Assembly (NCBI GenBank): GCA_013399115.1
Contig: VXAA01000168.1
Location: 148,252-212,251 of the forward strand
Origin: Anseranas semipalmata
Taxonomy: Eukaryota > Chordata > Aves > Anseriformes > Anseranatidae
Direction: 5' to 3'
DNA length: 64,000 nt
In this document: in pieces, positions 37,599 through 52,164 of the stretch
Numbering within the stretch: position 1 is the first letter of the stretch
Layout: each line of letters opens with the position of its first letter
Notes under the pieces: model-generated
What the model saw: only the letters and a program-made list of their open reading frames with translations
What the model was told of the DNA's origin: nothing
Databases searched by the model: none
Made by a program: the position numbers and the translations under genes

Positions 37599-39266
37599 GT
37601 ATGAGATATATTTTACAAAATACTGCTTAGTGTTTATATTCAGCAGTTGACACATTCATATATATATAATTTGTCATGAAGTATTCTTTACCAAATATGA
37701 GTAAGTGATAAACTAGTTTCTCTCCTGTTGTTTTAATTGCCTGTTTTCAGAAATCGTAGAACAGATATCTTCAAGCTGCAGTCTGAAGTAATGTTGGTGT
37801 CAGGAAATGCAGAACCACAGTATTTTGCATAGTCAGAGCTGTAATTTCATTTGAGCAGATCTCAGCTGTCTCCTGTCATTATGGGACTTACAGTTGAATA
37901 GCTAATATACCACTCTCGCATACTGAAAGTCTAGCAAAACTTTGACCTTGAGCATATAGTCCCTGAATAAAGGAACCTGGTTTTTGAAGGTCACTGGCTG
38001 AATTGCTTCTGGGTATTTGCTTCTGGGATGCTGGGAGCAGTCAGATGAGCAGAGTGTGCCTTATAAGTTGTGCTCCTCTCCTCGTTGCCTTTCAAGCTTT
38101 CTGTTCTGCCTTATTTGTACTTTTACTATGCTATAAGCCAGCAGAACAGAAAGTAAAGCTCCAGAAGCCAAGTCTTGATGATTCTGACTAAAGGAACTTC
38201 ACTCTTGTAAGCTTACTTGGCTATCCAAGTTCTGCTCATTTAGTTTGACGAAATCCAGTAACATGCTTCGCTTAGAAATAGTGCGTGATTTGATTAACAC
38301 ATCCACAACTAATAAAGAAGTGACTTTTTTGTGTGTTTAGCTTTACTCGCTCTTATTAGTCATCACGATATGATGATATCAAAGACATGATTCCCTGTTT
38401 CTGGTTGATTTCATTCTGTGTAATGTGGCCAATGAATTCTGTCATTTAGACCCAGGTACAGAATATTATAGGGCTGTAGAAGTGATTAAGATTAAAACAA
38501 ACCAAACAAAACAGATGCAAGATAATTTGAGGCTAATAAAATTATTTCTAATTACATTGTATGATATCAGTTTTGAGGCAAGATTAAGGAGAAACTGCTG
38601 TTCTATCTCACAGAAAATTTAAACGGTTTTCTTGAGAGATCCTAAACTTAACTCTGTTCTCCCTCTTTGTGCTTTATCATGTGAATTATCTGTAGATTTA
38701 TGACAGTGTTGTGATCCCACAGTCACTCACATCTAAGGTGTTAAAACTCTGGCATCTGAACCTCTACTGATCACAAATGCATGGGTTTTAGATGCTGCAC
38801 GAAACCATTCACTGAACTGGTTTGTGGTGCGTTTTTCTCTTATCCATAAGCCATTTGGAGAATATGTTCAAGGACAATATCTGTTTGAGCAGGAATTCTT
38901 CCTTCCCAGAGACAGCATCGCTCATGCCTGGGAGTATCTGCCTTGGTGTATCTGCCAGGCAGGGATATGGCCGCACTCTGGAGCCTGCCTTGTCCCTCAG
39001 ACCCCAACAGCAGAAAATGCTGTATGAGGCCTCTTCCTGCAATCTGCAAGGAAGGAAAAGTGCTAGTGCATAAAGGATCCTCTCTACTTGTAATGTCCAG
39101 CCAAGAGCCTTCTAGACATTACCAGGCTGTTGCTTAATTGTGGGAGCTCTGTAGCCTGATGGCAAAATACCCCCTTGTGAGGCAGAGGTGGACGGCAGCA
39201 GTGCTGCCCCACATGCCCTGATTAAACCCATTTGGAGTAAGTCCTTCTCATGCAACTAAACTGAGG

Positions 39267-39307
39267 GGGGGAAACAATAACAAAACAATAGCAAAACAAA
39301 CAAAAAC
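39267..39307. repeat. AAAC-rich low-complexity tract
   Basis: Imperfect run of aacaataacaaaacaatag followed by caaaacaaacaaaaac. Confidence 0.75.
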
Positions 39308-41637
39308 ACCTAGGTCCTTTTGGCCTGTTTATTTCTGCCTCGTCCCTCTCCCAGGGGCTGTGTCAGGCTTGTGCTGGTTTCTTGGAGTCTCCAGATGAAT
39401 GTTTTCCCTGCCCTTTCCTGATCTTCAATGAAAGTTAAGGAAAATGTGAAAGGGTTACGTCAAAGCCATGCCTCCAGGGATTGCATTTACTTGTGCATGA
39501 CCAGGAGCAGGCACAGTTCTCCCTCCCAGGATACCCTGTTATTTCAAAGGTGATCTCTGATGTACTTATCCTAAGTGGACAGAGGATGCTTCTGCAAAGA
39601 TAATACTTCCTTTTCCCAGGAAAATGAGGCAGTTGGGAAGAAAGGTAAAATGGACAGGGCTACAGGGTCACTCTGCACAGAGAGGGTTTGCAAAGCTCAG
39701 TTTTTCAAATAAAACAAAAGTGGAAGGTACAGGAACCTTTCTCTTCTTTCAGTTTCCCAAAATAAACTTTGCTAGCATGATTTAGAAGAGACATGAAGAA
39801 ACCCAGGAAGAGTCAGGGACAGGGCATGGCTGACTTCCTGAGACTAAAAGTTAAGGTTTCTGTGGCTTGTATCCAGAATTTATGGAGTGGGAAATCCAGT
39901 GTGGATTTACGGCTTTTGAAAGTTTGCATCCTTCTTGGGAGCATTGCGCACGTTCCCCTTTCCTCCAGATGAGCCTCTGATGAGCAAATCCAAGCGGCAC
40001 TGTGAAAGCAGGCAAGTGAATGCACCCATCGGGGGCTGTCCCAGCCCTAAGGCCTTTGTTCGCCCCCACATATCATTTTCCATGAATCATGAAGTATGAT
40101 TAAGAGTCTGCTTGCAGCAGCCCTTTGTGTAGGATCTCTGCCTTTTGGCTGGAGCCGTACATTCTCCAGGAGGCTTGTTCCGCCCTGGCCTCATCTCAAT
40201 GAGAAGACACTCTGAGCTGGAGCCTTCTTTAAAAGCGATCTTACCTGTGCCCACCCTGGACACCGTGCCCTCTGCCTCTCCTGCCAGCCTCAGACCCGCT
40301 GTGGGAGCAGTGCCCACGCTCCAGCGTGGCCTTAGGCCAAGGAAAACCACCCCCTTGATGAGCCATCCTTCATGGCTGGTGAGTGGCCCAAGGACCAGGT
40401 TTTACATCAGTGTGGAAGGAACCACCATGGAAATGTCCTTTCTTTTAATTTGAAATGTGTTGTTTGCTCTAAGGAGACCTTGTGGCTCAGAAGGAAGTAC
40501 AGACAGGAAAGCAAGTCTTCATGGTCTTTGAATTCTGAGCACTCAGGGAGGGAGCTGGGGAGCCGAGTGGGAGCGAGCAGCATAAAAAGTGGGAGAGAGA
40601 CTGCAGGAAACCCCTCTGCATCCTTCGAGCAGGCATGGTGGCTGGCCAGCCTGCTCAGCACGTCCCCAGGCAGACAGGAAGGAAATCTCAGCGTCGTGTC
40701 CATGCTGCAATGTTTGTTTAAATGCTTGTTTCAAACATGAGATTTATCTAAAGCAAAGATGTCCAGTCTGGTAGCTGGAATCACGTCCAACTCCTTCTTA
40801 GGGCTGTTGATGTTGTGCAAGGGGACTCCTGCAGGATCTTTTTATGTGTAGCTGAGTAATAAAAGCAACTAAGAACCATACTGATGGACTCTTGTTCATT
40901 CTCTTCCCGATGTGTTGCTGTTTGAGGCACAAACTTCATCCAGCATTTCCTGAACATTTTCTTCTGGCACCTGTGGCTCACTGTTGAAATGCTGAATTCC
41001 AAAGGTTAATTTTTTCAAACACTGATCTAAACGTTACTTTGTGAGCCTCCTGGAAGGGGTACGTTTCACGTGCAATTGGCAATATTATCTATATCCTGTG
41101 CCCCTTTCCAAGGTGTCACCTCAGAGCTGCAGCAGCAGAGCTTGTTGCCCAATTTAAGTTTAATGCCAGTGCTTCAGAAACACGGTGCTAGATCCTCAAC
41201 CAGGGAATGAGCATCACATAGTCTCGGTTCCTAGCAGGAGAGAGCAACAGAAATGTGTGTATTTATATTACCTGACACGTGCACTCTTCGCTGCTATCCT
41301 TATTTTGTGTATAGTTGGTAGGGAATTAGCATTTTGAGCTAGTTCATTACTGTCAGCCCGCTCCTGGCTGGCACAGGCCTCTGCCCTCAGACCTATCCTT
41401 TGCATTTGGCAGGAGACATTCAGATCCATCTTGTATCACAAGTTCTTGGGGCATTTTCTTGCATGTGAATTCAATCTCTTGTTTCATTACTTGTTTGCCC
41501 CCCCGCGCGGCTATAGCCTTACTCAGTCATTTTCTGCCTGTGGTCCATCAACTACTACAGGAAAACAAGGACTACTGTGATAGGCCCATGAAGTGTGGCT
41601 GACAAAAGCAAGGGTATAAAGCCATCAGCATACATGA

Positions 41638-41710
41638 TTTTTCTTTTTTCTTTTTCTTTTTTTCTTTTTTTCTTTTTTCTTTCTTTCTTTCTTTTTTTTT
41701 TTNTTTTTTT
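41638..41710. repeat. Pyrimidine (TTTTC)n microsatellite with an undetermined base
   Basis: About 73 bases are only T and C, in TTTTTTC and TTTC units, ending in a T run. The only N in the window is at 41703. The tract length is probably uncertain in the source assembly. Confidence 0.95.
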
Positions 41711-42023
41711 GACATCTGTACTTTCACTGGAAATTTTCAGGGACTTGTGAATCTAGAAAGGTCCAAAACCAGTTCTAGGGGTCTTTTGGGTTCACTTACT
41801 TGCAAAGCTATTTCTATTTGCAACCCTTCTGTGTTAAGGAGAGCTCTTATGGGAATATTAATCTTGTGCTTTCTGGAGCTTCTTGATGTATTTTGGAGGT
41901 ACCCTGAGGATTTCTGGCTTTAAAAGTTGCTATACTGGCTGCAATTATTATGACAAAGAGTTGTTTTAGAGGTTAAGAGCTTATCCAGGGCTGGCAAGAC
42001 TTCATGTCTCATGAGGACAAAGT

Positions 42024-42042
42024 TGTGTTAAGAGTTAACACA
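42024..42042. promoter_or_regulatory. HNF1-like palindrome
   Basis: TGTGTTAA and TTAACACA flank three bases. The core GTTAAGAGTTAAC matches the HNF1 consensus GTTAATNATTAAC at 11 of 13 positions. A single site of this length can occur by chance. Confidence 0.25.
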
Positions 42043-43645
42043 GCTTTTATTCCAAACGTAAACCCGGTTACAAGAAATTATTATTTTTTCCATCTTTTTT
42101 GCCCATATGTTAAACACTTTAAAAAATAAAAAAAGCCAGCATGAGCAAACCACATATCTGGCATCCTCATGATGTCAGGAGATCTCCAGAAATCAACTGA
42201 GAATGCAGTACCCAATTCAGAAAATGTCCATCTCTGTCAGTTTATAGCACCCATAACAAGTATAAAAAAAAAAAAAAGAAACCACTTATTGCCCACACTT
42301 CCCCTGTTAGACACCTAAATCAGTGCATTTCAGAATATTTTGAAGAATGAAATTGTCTTTGTCCTCAAACATTCATTGCTAATTTATTCAAGATAGTGGC
42401 AATTTCTTTGCCCTGAAGGATCTTTTCCAACAAGCAGAGAGATGGGGGACTGTGTTTGCACCTTTTGCTTAGTTTTAAAACTTCTCAGCATAACCGTTAT
42501 CTGTTCCAGTCACTGGATGGAGGACTCACCTATGCTACGGACTCAGTAAAAGATGATTTTTTTCTAGAAGTAATCCATAAGTCTGCCATAAAGAACTATC
42601 CAGTAGCAGAGTGCCACTAGCAAAGGAAGCATGGGATGATTGTGGGAAGAGCTTTATTTTTAATGGAGCTCACAGTAAGATATTGCAGCAGTTGGAAACT
42701 TTACAGGGATATATGTCTTAAGTGGGCCAGTCTGGTTTTGAGAGGATTTTATATTGGAGTCTGCTTTTGATTAACTGTCGTGCTCCTCGTTATTGTTTAA
42801 TGATAGCAGTAGGGAGGTAAGCTTGCTGTTTGCATTTGTGAGTGTATATTTTAAGAGATCAGCTCCAATAAGGAATGAAAATAGGGTTATTTATGTAACA
42901 GCTTTAGAAATATGAACGAACTGTACTCCATTTAGATGACTCAGCACAATCTTGGAGTAAAAGATGGATCTGGACTGCAGCTAGTTGCTACAGCATTCGC
43001 AGAGTTGTTTCAGGGTAGCTTAAGGTTTTAAGCAAGTTCATTTCAGTCAATACTCTTTTGTGATCCTTTCTGCATGTTTTCCAGTGAATGACTGCAGCCA
43101 GGAACATACAGCAGAGCAGTTCTCGGTTTGTACAACTGTTGCAGAGTGTTCACAGAAAGCAAGCATGCAGCTTTCGAGCCTGAGCGCTTTCCTCCAGGGT
43201 GCAGATGTTTAAAGATTTATTCTGATCTCATCGTGTAAGAGCATGCCACATGACCTGCACGTCCCAGTGGAACCAGGCAAATTTCACACACTTGCCAAAC
43301 TTCTGGGAATAATCTGCAAGTGTTGTTTGATATATTTCTGGTAACGTATACAACCGATACAGTTGTGTTGTGTTTGGAAGTTGCTTACTAGTAGGAACAG
43401 AGGTGAAATTTGACAAGTTTAAAGGCAGACAATTCCATCTACTGAAATTTCAGGCTGTGACAGGAAAGGAGTTACCAGGAATTATTGGGGTCCATTTCAG
43501 AGGGATTGTCTCACCTGTGTGCAGATCTTTTGATGCTGATTTCAAAGAAGTACTTTGGGCTATACTGGCAGGTCTCTGTGCATCTTTTTCTATGTTTATT
43601 GATGACTAATGTGGTTCTTTCCATTCTTTCCTTCCTGTTTCCCTA

Positions 43646-43822
43646 TAATCATAGAATCATAGAATCATAGAACGGCATAGGTTGAAAAGGACCTTAAAGA
43701 TCATCTAGTTTCAACCCCCCTGCTCTGGGCAGGGTTGCCAACTACTAGAGCAGGCTGCCCAGCGCCACATCCAGCCTGGCCTTGAATGCCTCCAGGGATG
43801 GGGCATCCACAACCTCTCTGGA
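43646..43822 (-). mobile_element. CR1 LINE 3' fragment with (ATCATAGA) tail, antisense
   Basis: The fragment begins with three copies of an atcatagaa unit, the reverse of the CR1 3' microsatellite. It continues with the diagnostic phrases gttgaaaaggacctt, agatcatctagtttcaaccc and ggccttgaatgcctccaggg. Only about 177 bp remain before unrelated sequence near 43823. The wording resembles the CR1-B/F type common in galliform birds. Confidence 0.93.
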
Positions 43823-46800
43823 GGTTAATCTTTCAGTTAATTCAAGTTTAAGTAATTTAAATCTTACTCTAGGAGGAATTGTTGTACTGCAGAACAGAAA
43901 CATATTCTGCAGGTTGTTTGCCCTGTTTTTTTCCTTAGTGACATTGGTTTTCTGTATTTTGAAGTAAGGTCATATACAGATTCATTCATTGAATCTTCCT
44001 AGTTTTTACCTGAGGACCTAAGCAAATGAGATTTCTGCAGTGTGCTTCTCCCTGTTTCTTCCCTTCCCTATAAATTTGTTCACCCTGTTGGTGAATTTAA
44101 ATCAAATATACCTAAGGGGAATACGATAAAATCCTCAGATGTGTTTCTTTAAGTATCATGAAAACAGGGTCTAAGCAAAGAGGAGAGATTCTCTTAGTGA
44201 CCCAAATCCAGGAAAAGTGCAGCATGATCTTTCTCCGTAGCTGACATGTGTGAGTCCACTGTGGGCTGCAGTTTTCAGAAACAGAGTGAGGACTTGCATC
44301 TCTGTTCAAGGAGCCTTTTCCATACATGTTGGTGAAACGAACAATGTGAGTAAAGTTATCCCTTGTTTGCTACAGGCCTACAGACACTAGGGCTGCTTTC
44401 TGTAGACCTCATGGAAGACCTTGGTAGACATCCTCTAGTGCATGAGCTCCAGTGTCTTGTGCCTGAAATACACCTGTAGAGCCCTGGTAGCCCTAAGATG
44501 TTCTTTGCCATCTCAGGTGACCACCTGCTGTTCCTCTCCTTTCATCCATGTTCTTTCCCGATGTAGGTTGCAAACATTAGAGGACCAAGTTGTTTTTGTT
44601 TTGCAAAGTCGTGTGCAATCATTTTTATTTTATTTTATTAAAGACAAATAATCCCTCTTCTATTCAGCTTTGTCCCTCTGGCCACTTAGGGACTATAGGG
44701 TGAAATTTGCTGTAGCAACACTTGGTACAGGACCTTTCAGTTAATCCATTTGGTTCCTGCAGCACAGACTGTAGGATGAATTTGTAATTAGAGTCTTGTT
44801 GGGCTGATTTGCTTAAGATAAACACTGAAGAATGGACTAGTGTTGAATCAAAAGTTACATTATGAAATTACCAGGTTTCCTTCTTTGTAAGGTAAGTGTA
44901 TAAGATGAATGGGTACCAGACATGGTTTAGAGAGAAAATGACAGAAACTTCAATATATGAGTCAAATATAAAAATGACCATAAACTGCAATTTATTTAAA
45001 TTTATTGCAGGACTCAAATGTAGGAAAAATAAAGAAGACATACAAGGAGTAGGATTGTGCATAACATTTGCTTAGTTTTTCCTTTGATATCAGACATAAT
45101 TAGCTCAGCTCTCCTGTTACCTGCTGATTAGTCTGGTAGGTTTTTGTTAAGGATCTATGTTGTGTCACTAGAAAAGTGGAAAAGACATATTGCGGTGATT
45201 AGAAACAGGTACGTTTCCTTTTTTTTTTTTTTCCCCCATCAAGGATTTGTGGTTGCAGATTCTTTGAAATACGCAAAACACACTCAGATCTCTGCCAAAT
45301 CCAGATCAATGCTGTGTCCCACAGTGTGCTCCCATGTAAAGCTGGGGAAATTGCAGCATGTACAGTATATTTTGCCTCTTCTTTTAAAGTAACGTGGGGT
45401 TGCCTCTGCGGAAACACACATCACTTTCAATTTCCAAGGCCAGGGTTGAATGGAATCAGAGAGCTGGGTTGCGTCACCCTTCCACTCCTGAACATCTCTT
45501 TTGAAATCAATGAGACAACGTAACAGCATAGTGCTCCCCTTAGTTTGACTGGAAGAAGAGCAACTTGCTCCAAACTGATGGTGGTTGAAAGGAGAATAGA
45601 GTGAGCCTAATCCCCAGACAAGCGCATTAAACTGGTAAGGCATGGGGATGCAAAATAAGAAAGCTGGGATTAGATTGGAGCACCGGTTGCTGGAACATAG
45701 TTTGTTAAAGCATTTCTTACATGTATTTGAAAGCTACTTGTGAGAAGATTGGTTAAAAGCTTGATTCTTTTCTTAGCAAAAATGGACGGAATTAGTTATT
45801 GGTAATTCATATTTATTGCACTGCATTTTTGTATCAAGTATACATATTTATAGAGACTCCATCCTTATTCCAAAGGCTTTATTTTTGAAAAACAGATGTC
45901 AAATAAGACAATACATAAACAAAGCTGTAGGGGAAAAGGACACAGTGTTAAAACAATATGAAAGGTAGGTTGCCTATAAAGGGCTAATCTAATGAAGATG
46001 ATGGCTGCAGAACATGCAAATGGACATGCAAATACATGTAGAATTACTCTTAAAAGTGAATATATTTTCCTGCAGTGAAGAAAGATGCTCTGGGTGAAAT
46101 CCCCTTCTGGATCGTTTCAGTTCATAAATTCAGGACCTGGGACAATTCCCCAAGGACTTAGAGGTGCGGGCTTTCCTGGACCAGCGGATATCACTAGCAT
46201 GTGTGGATATTGACTTAAAAATAATAGTGCCCAACTGTATATTGAAGAAAAAAAATTATAGAATTCATTTAAGGAACTGGGTAATGGGGAAGGGATCCAA
46301 AAATTCCTGTACAAACAGATCTGGGATTTCTTTTCACTAAAAAGGACCTCGGGGACTAGGAGGGTCTTTAGAGAAGAACCACAAATGATAGCTGATGACC
46401 AGATAGAACTAGAGAAAACTGGATTTTCCAGTAAGTTAAGTAGATAAGAATCCAAAGACATGTGAGGAAGATAAAAAGGGTACAAATAGCTAGGAATAAG
46501 TTCCCACACAGTTAACTTCAGTCATGTTCTGTTGCATGCAGGCGGCAAAGATGTTATTGCTGTATATATTCTGTTATCGAATTTTTAAAATGGCAGGATC
46601 CCTCAGAATCACTGGACTATTGTTTTAACTTTTAATTTATTGCAATGCAGGGGTTTAAGAGCCCAGCTGAACAGGAAGAATGTCTTCTTACAGTGCAATT
46701 CACTACAGTATTACTTGATTGTTGACTATTATGCTAGTTACACAAAGTGTAAAATAAGGTGCAGATGGAAATATTTTGGAAATCTTTCCAAAAATAAACC

Positions 46801-49231
46801 AAAAGTTGGATGGCTAAGAGTGAAATCTCAGCAGCTGCTTTCTGTTCTTAAAGAAGTTGAAATGTCAAGGCTGCTCAGTGGGGAAGTACCTTGTATGTGT
46901 TTGGCCTAGCACTAAATCCCAAGGTCTCTTTGAATGCCTGGGAACATTCATTCAGCCTTGGATTACTGTGTTCAGTAGAGAGATCACAAAAGAGATTGAC
47001 CTAACAGTAGAAAGAGGCAGGTCCCTCCCCATTCTAAACCTTCATTTCAGGAACAGGATGACATCCTACACCCCAAATGATTGTAATTCATCTTGAAAGT
47101 GCTGGGTGCAACTTCCCATCTCTTTAAATTCAAAGACTGCTGATTTCCTGGTAGAGTTAACCTCTTGAAAGGGAGTTGGAATAGCGATAAAAAATCATGA
47201 CGTGAATGCCAGAAATTGTCCTTTTGCTTTCATCACGTTGGCTGGAAACCTAGCTGTTAAGAGGGTGTTTGAGAGAGTTAAGCGCAGTCTCCCATGGTAA
47301 CTTCTATCTACCAGCAAGGAGTGCTTTCTGAGCAGGGATTCTGAGTTCACAGAAACACGTTTGCCTTGGTGACCTGCTTGACAGCTTGTCTTGGTGAAAG
47401 GAAAAGGATACATCTGCCAAGTGCTTGGGTTAGACTCCAAGTAGCAAAGATTTGTGTTGGGCCTAAGTCACAAATAGTCATCTAGAGGTTCTCCCAGAGA
47501 TGACTGTGTAGCAAGCACTGGCATTCTGTGGAGAAATCTAATATATATGAGGTTCTTACTCCCCTTCATTTTACTCCTTACACTCAAATCTTGCAAAGAA
47601 ATCAATACAATTTTTAAAACTTCTCAATGGAACTTGCTGCTTTGGCACCTCACAGACTGCTAGGCATTTGTGCCGGTGTGGAGGAAACCAGCTTACCTGT
47701 GACCATTTGCGTGGTAAACAGATAACCAGCATAGGAATGGGGAGGAGACGTGCATGGGCAAAAGGTGGGATGTAGGCATCACTGTGTAAAGAAACATTGT
47801 GTCTGGTGAGTCTGCCAACATTGGCCAAATCTGCTTTGTCACAGACATGGCAGTCTCTTCATTTCCCCTCATTATACCATCTTTCCTCAGCTGCCCTGTG
47901 GCCTGGACTGGCATTTACTATTAAGATACTTGTGCCTCGCTTTCATCTGTATTTTCCTCCTTGTTTCTTGTTCAGCAGCGTGAACAAATCTTTGTGCTGT
48001 GTGCTTATTCTGTTGGATATCATTCCCTTTGTCCTTCAGTCTGCAATTAAATATTTTATCTTGTACATGCTGCGTAAATTCTGTCCTTCTGAGTATTTAG
48101 TGCTTTTCCCTCAGGATAATTCCTTCTTTGTGAAAGTATCCGACTTAATGGTGCAGTGGTAACATTTGCACAGAAGAGCTCTTCCATTCTCCCCCTAAGT
48201 TATTACATCATGTTTGAAGGTAATTTTCAGGAATGGCATAGGCATCGGATGTGTTCTGGATGGCAGCGTCTCCTGTCACAAGGTGAAGAACTGACATGGG
48301 TTAGCTGGCAACCTGCAGGACAGGACATTCGGGTTGGGTTTCTCTGCCTTGGTACCGTGATATGTTCTGGAGACCTGACTTCAGATAGATCACCAGCTTA
48401 GATGTTTCCACCTCGTGGGAGCTGGAAGTTTGGAGAACACAACCAGCACAAAGATCTACCCTGTGCTCCCATGGGAGACTTGACCTCCTGCTCTCCTAAG
48501 AGGCTGGGAATACTTCATGCTGACCAAGAGCCATCTCCGAGCATACTCTTCAGAGCTGGGCTGTGTGGGGAAGTATGTTCCTTGCAGAGGATTTAAATAC
48601 TAACCTGGTCAAAGTATTTAAAACAATACTTAACTGTTTTGGGTTGTGCTGTTTTTGTGTATAAAACTCAGGGCTTTGTAATGCACTATGCGTGAAGTGC
48701 CCTGTTATGGGCTTGTACTGGCTTTGTTTGCAGTATAAAAGGTAGCTTTTAAACTATGTTAAGAAGTGGGTTTAGGACATTGCTGAATTTATTAGCTGAT
48801 ATGGAGAACTGTATGCAATTCACATGGAAGACCTGCTCCCAGCATTTAATTTAGTAATAGATAAAGTCTCCTCATAATTCTGAAACTATTTAAAGAATTG
48901 CTGATGGCTTATGGAAAAAAAGTATTCTGCTTACGAACAGCTCCTTTCCTAGTACATTCTTCTGCTTTTCATCTTCATTTGTCCTTCATTGCTAAAGGCA
49001 CTTAATGAGCACAAGTTCTGTTCTGTAGCTTACCTGGAGCCAATCCCAAACTGGTTTGTAAAATCAGTCATCTCCGTAACATTCAGTTGATGCCAGAGAC
49101 AAAAGTACCAAAGATTGAAGTAGTTATGAGAACTGAGTAAAACGGTGCTTTAAGACTCATTGCAAAGCAGATGGGAATTCTTCTGGATTTTAGACTCATC
49201 GAAGTCCTACATTGACCTTTTAACTTAACTT

Positions 49232-49259
49232 TGTGTGTGTGTGTGTGTTTGTTTGTTTT
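49232..49259. repeat. (TG)n followed by (TTTG)n
   Basis: About eight TG units pass into GTTT units. Confidence 0.93.
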
Positions 49260-52164
49260 ACCTTATCTATTTTTATGAAATGCTCTGAATGTTTCCTGAT
49301 TCTCTTAGGATCTCTGAAAGCATCACTTTGCAACATTACCATTTGTATCAGTGGTTTCTCAGATACTTTCAGAAATCCAGGAAGTGCCAAGACTTTCAAT
49401 ACGGGAGGAGTAATTGAAGACTTTTTTTTTTCTTTAACCTGTGATCTCATCCTGTTTCTCAGTTTGGGAGAACTAGGGGCAATTTCAGTTCTAATAACTT
49501 TGAGGATTTGGTCTGTCTCGCAGCTCCTGAATTTGTGCGATTGAATAAACAAAATCTCAGCTTTCCTTATCTTTATATCAGCCCAACTCCTGAAGAAAAG
49601 GATGTAAATGTGATCTGTAAAGGCTAAAGTATTAAAGATAGAAAGGAAGCAATTTTAACTGTGCTTTTAAGAAGCAGAGCAAAAGCCGAGACCCAGCCCT
49701 TCTGCTGTTTCCAGTCTGATTCAGACTCTTGGAGTGGCCGCGCTGACATGCCGTGTGTGCTGCTGCTCCCTCTCCCTTTGCATGGAAATTTGCAGTCCAA
49801 CGGAGCCGGGGGCCTGACCTTGGCTGCGTCTCCAGGTGCTACAAACCCAGAAAAAAAGTGACTAAGTACGGTTTAAAGAAGAGTTCAAATGCCTTGAAAC
49901 CTTGGCCAGGCTGTTCCTGATGGTCTCAAAGTCTCTCTGTGGCTGGTGGGCAAAGGGGGCTGTTTCCGTGGGACGTTTTGTGTGTAAACCAGTGGCAGAG
50001 GGGCTTGGACAGGGACGTGTTCTGGAGGCCAGGCTGGCAGCAGAGCCTGGTAGTACGTAGTATTTTGTGGATCATTACCCTTTAGAGGTGCTTATTGTTG
50101 GCTTGGGCAGACAGTTTTTCCTATTTTCAAGTCATTGCAGCATTTACTACAGTCATGTTTATGCTTGGTTGGAAGAGTTGCTGCTCTGTGCCCTGAGGAC
50201 TTGTCCTGCTCTCTCGAGATACAGAATTCTGATTCCTTTTGCCAGAGCCTTTTCATAAGGTTATGTCAAGGAAGAGACCTTTTGAGAAAGAAAAAGCTAT
50301 TATTTGCTTTAAAAAAGGTGTAATTAGTTGCATTTCGGTTGGACTAAGCAACATCATGTGATAATTTAAAAACTTTGGTTTCCTGGTAAACAAGTTAATG
50401 GATTTATGCTCAGTTGCACTGTGCTTTCAAAAAGCAAAATGGCCCTAGGGCACACAAGTAAAATTTAAGCACTTTCCTTGTTATTTTAAAATAAGTAAAA
50501 TAAAAATAAAGCACACTGTCTGATTTTCTGAACAATAGCTTGGCTTCCTGCGGTGGAAAAGTAACCTCAGCAGAGAATTAAAGCCACCCACCTATGTCTT
50601 CAGACTCCAGAGCAGACAAATAACTTGCTTTTTCCACAGTTGCACTTTAATTTTTGTATTAATCTCTTCTCCGTCTTGCTCTTGTCTTCGCTTTTTCTCC
50701 CACTTGGGCAGTCATTCTCTTCTCTCTGTCTCTCCCTCTGTCCCAAGAGGGACGCTTCTGTAATGCCTGGGCCATCAATGTACTGGTGTGGCACATACAC
50801 ATAGCGAAGAGAAACAGAGGTATTTGGGCTTGGGTCTGGTCCTTCATTTAAAGGCACATGTTAACGATCCGTGATGATCCCTAGCTACTTCCAGCAATGT
50901 CCTCTGGTGTCAGTGCCATTTTCTGCCTCCATGCAACTTGTGTTTTATTTTGTGTGCACCCCTGTTACGGTCTGCAGCCCCTCTGGCTGCCCTGCCTGTA
51001 TCTGAGTCCCTCTGTTGCAGAGACTGCCCTCGCCCCTTTGCCCAACAATCGCACAGGAGGAGCTCGGCCTTGCAGAGAGCCATGCTCTACTGTAGCAACA
51101 AAATGTGCATGTAGGTTAAAGGCCTCATCTGTCTCTATACAAGTTTTTCATACTTTTGCAAGGCACTGAATAGGGCTTTGCAGATAAGTGAGCAGCAGCA
51201 GGTACCCCCAGGGCAGGGAAATGGGGAAGAGCTGTAATTATTTGCTGCAAGAGTTTGGTCTGGCCAGGGAACAGCCAGCTACCTTTAATTGCTGGCAGCA
51301 GCTGGGTGGTTGGATGTTTTCTGGCTGGAGCAAACACTTTGCAATCTGCTTTGAACTTTCCTATATCTCCCTGACTGTGGGGTGACAGACGGCTTAAGAA
51401 ATACTGGTTAATAGAAAAAACTTGGTATTGAATTTTAAGTTGACTTAACACTCCGTTAGTGCTTGTCTTCTCTCCTGAGAATGATGATGCATGAAGGTGA
51501 GACAGAAATAAAGGGGAGTGTGTCTGCATGTTAGAGAATTATCTTTTGCTGTTTTGTCCTTGAGGAGCTGCATTTTTAAGTTCCATAGTCCTAAAATTTG
51601 CATATGCCGGGGTATGATGTGAACTTGCTTGGTCTTTCTCTCTGCATTTGTGCTAGGACTGACTAGAGTTGCTGAAGCTGGAGAAGAAAGATTTGCTGCC
51701 ATTGTGTTAACTTGCATACTGTTCAAATATATTCAGCTCAACTTTCTAATTCCTGGGGCAAATACTTGATACAACTTGCTGGGTTGGCAGTTTTTATGGA
51801 GCATTTACAGACTGAAAGGTCTTTTCCCTTTTCTTCCAGCTCTTTCTTGCTAATCCTTTTTGTTTATAACTTTCCTCAGTAAAGAAGGAAAAAAGTTCTT
51901 TGAACTGTTTTGTCGTAGAGGATGAGATCATCAGTGGAAAAAAAAAAAAGGAACAGCTTGTTCTTTGTTCTTCTGTAAGGTGCCACACTTGAACCATTCT
52001 CCTTTGATTTTAGCATTGTATCAGTGTTACGTACACAAGGTTTTGGAGTGGGTTCAAACAAAGCAGATTCTCAGATCAAGGAGCCGAACGGTCTCTAAAA
52101 GTGCTGTGTGCCTAGCACAGCATCGTGCTGGGGAGGCCTGCCATTGGTAACTCTATCATTTAGT

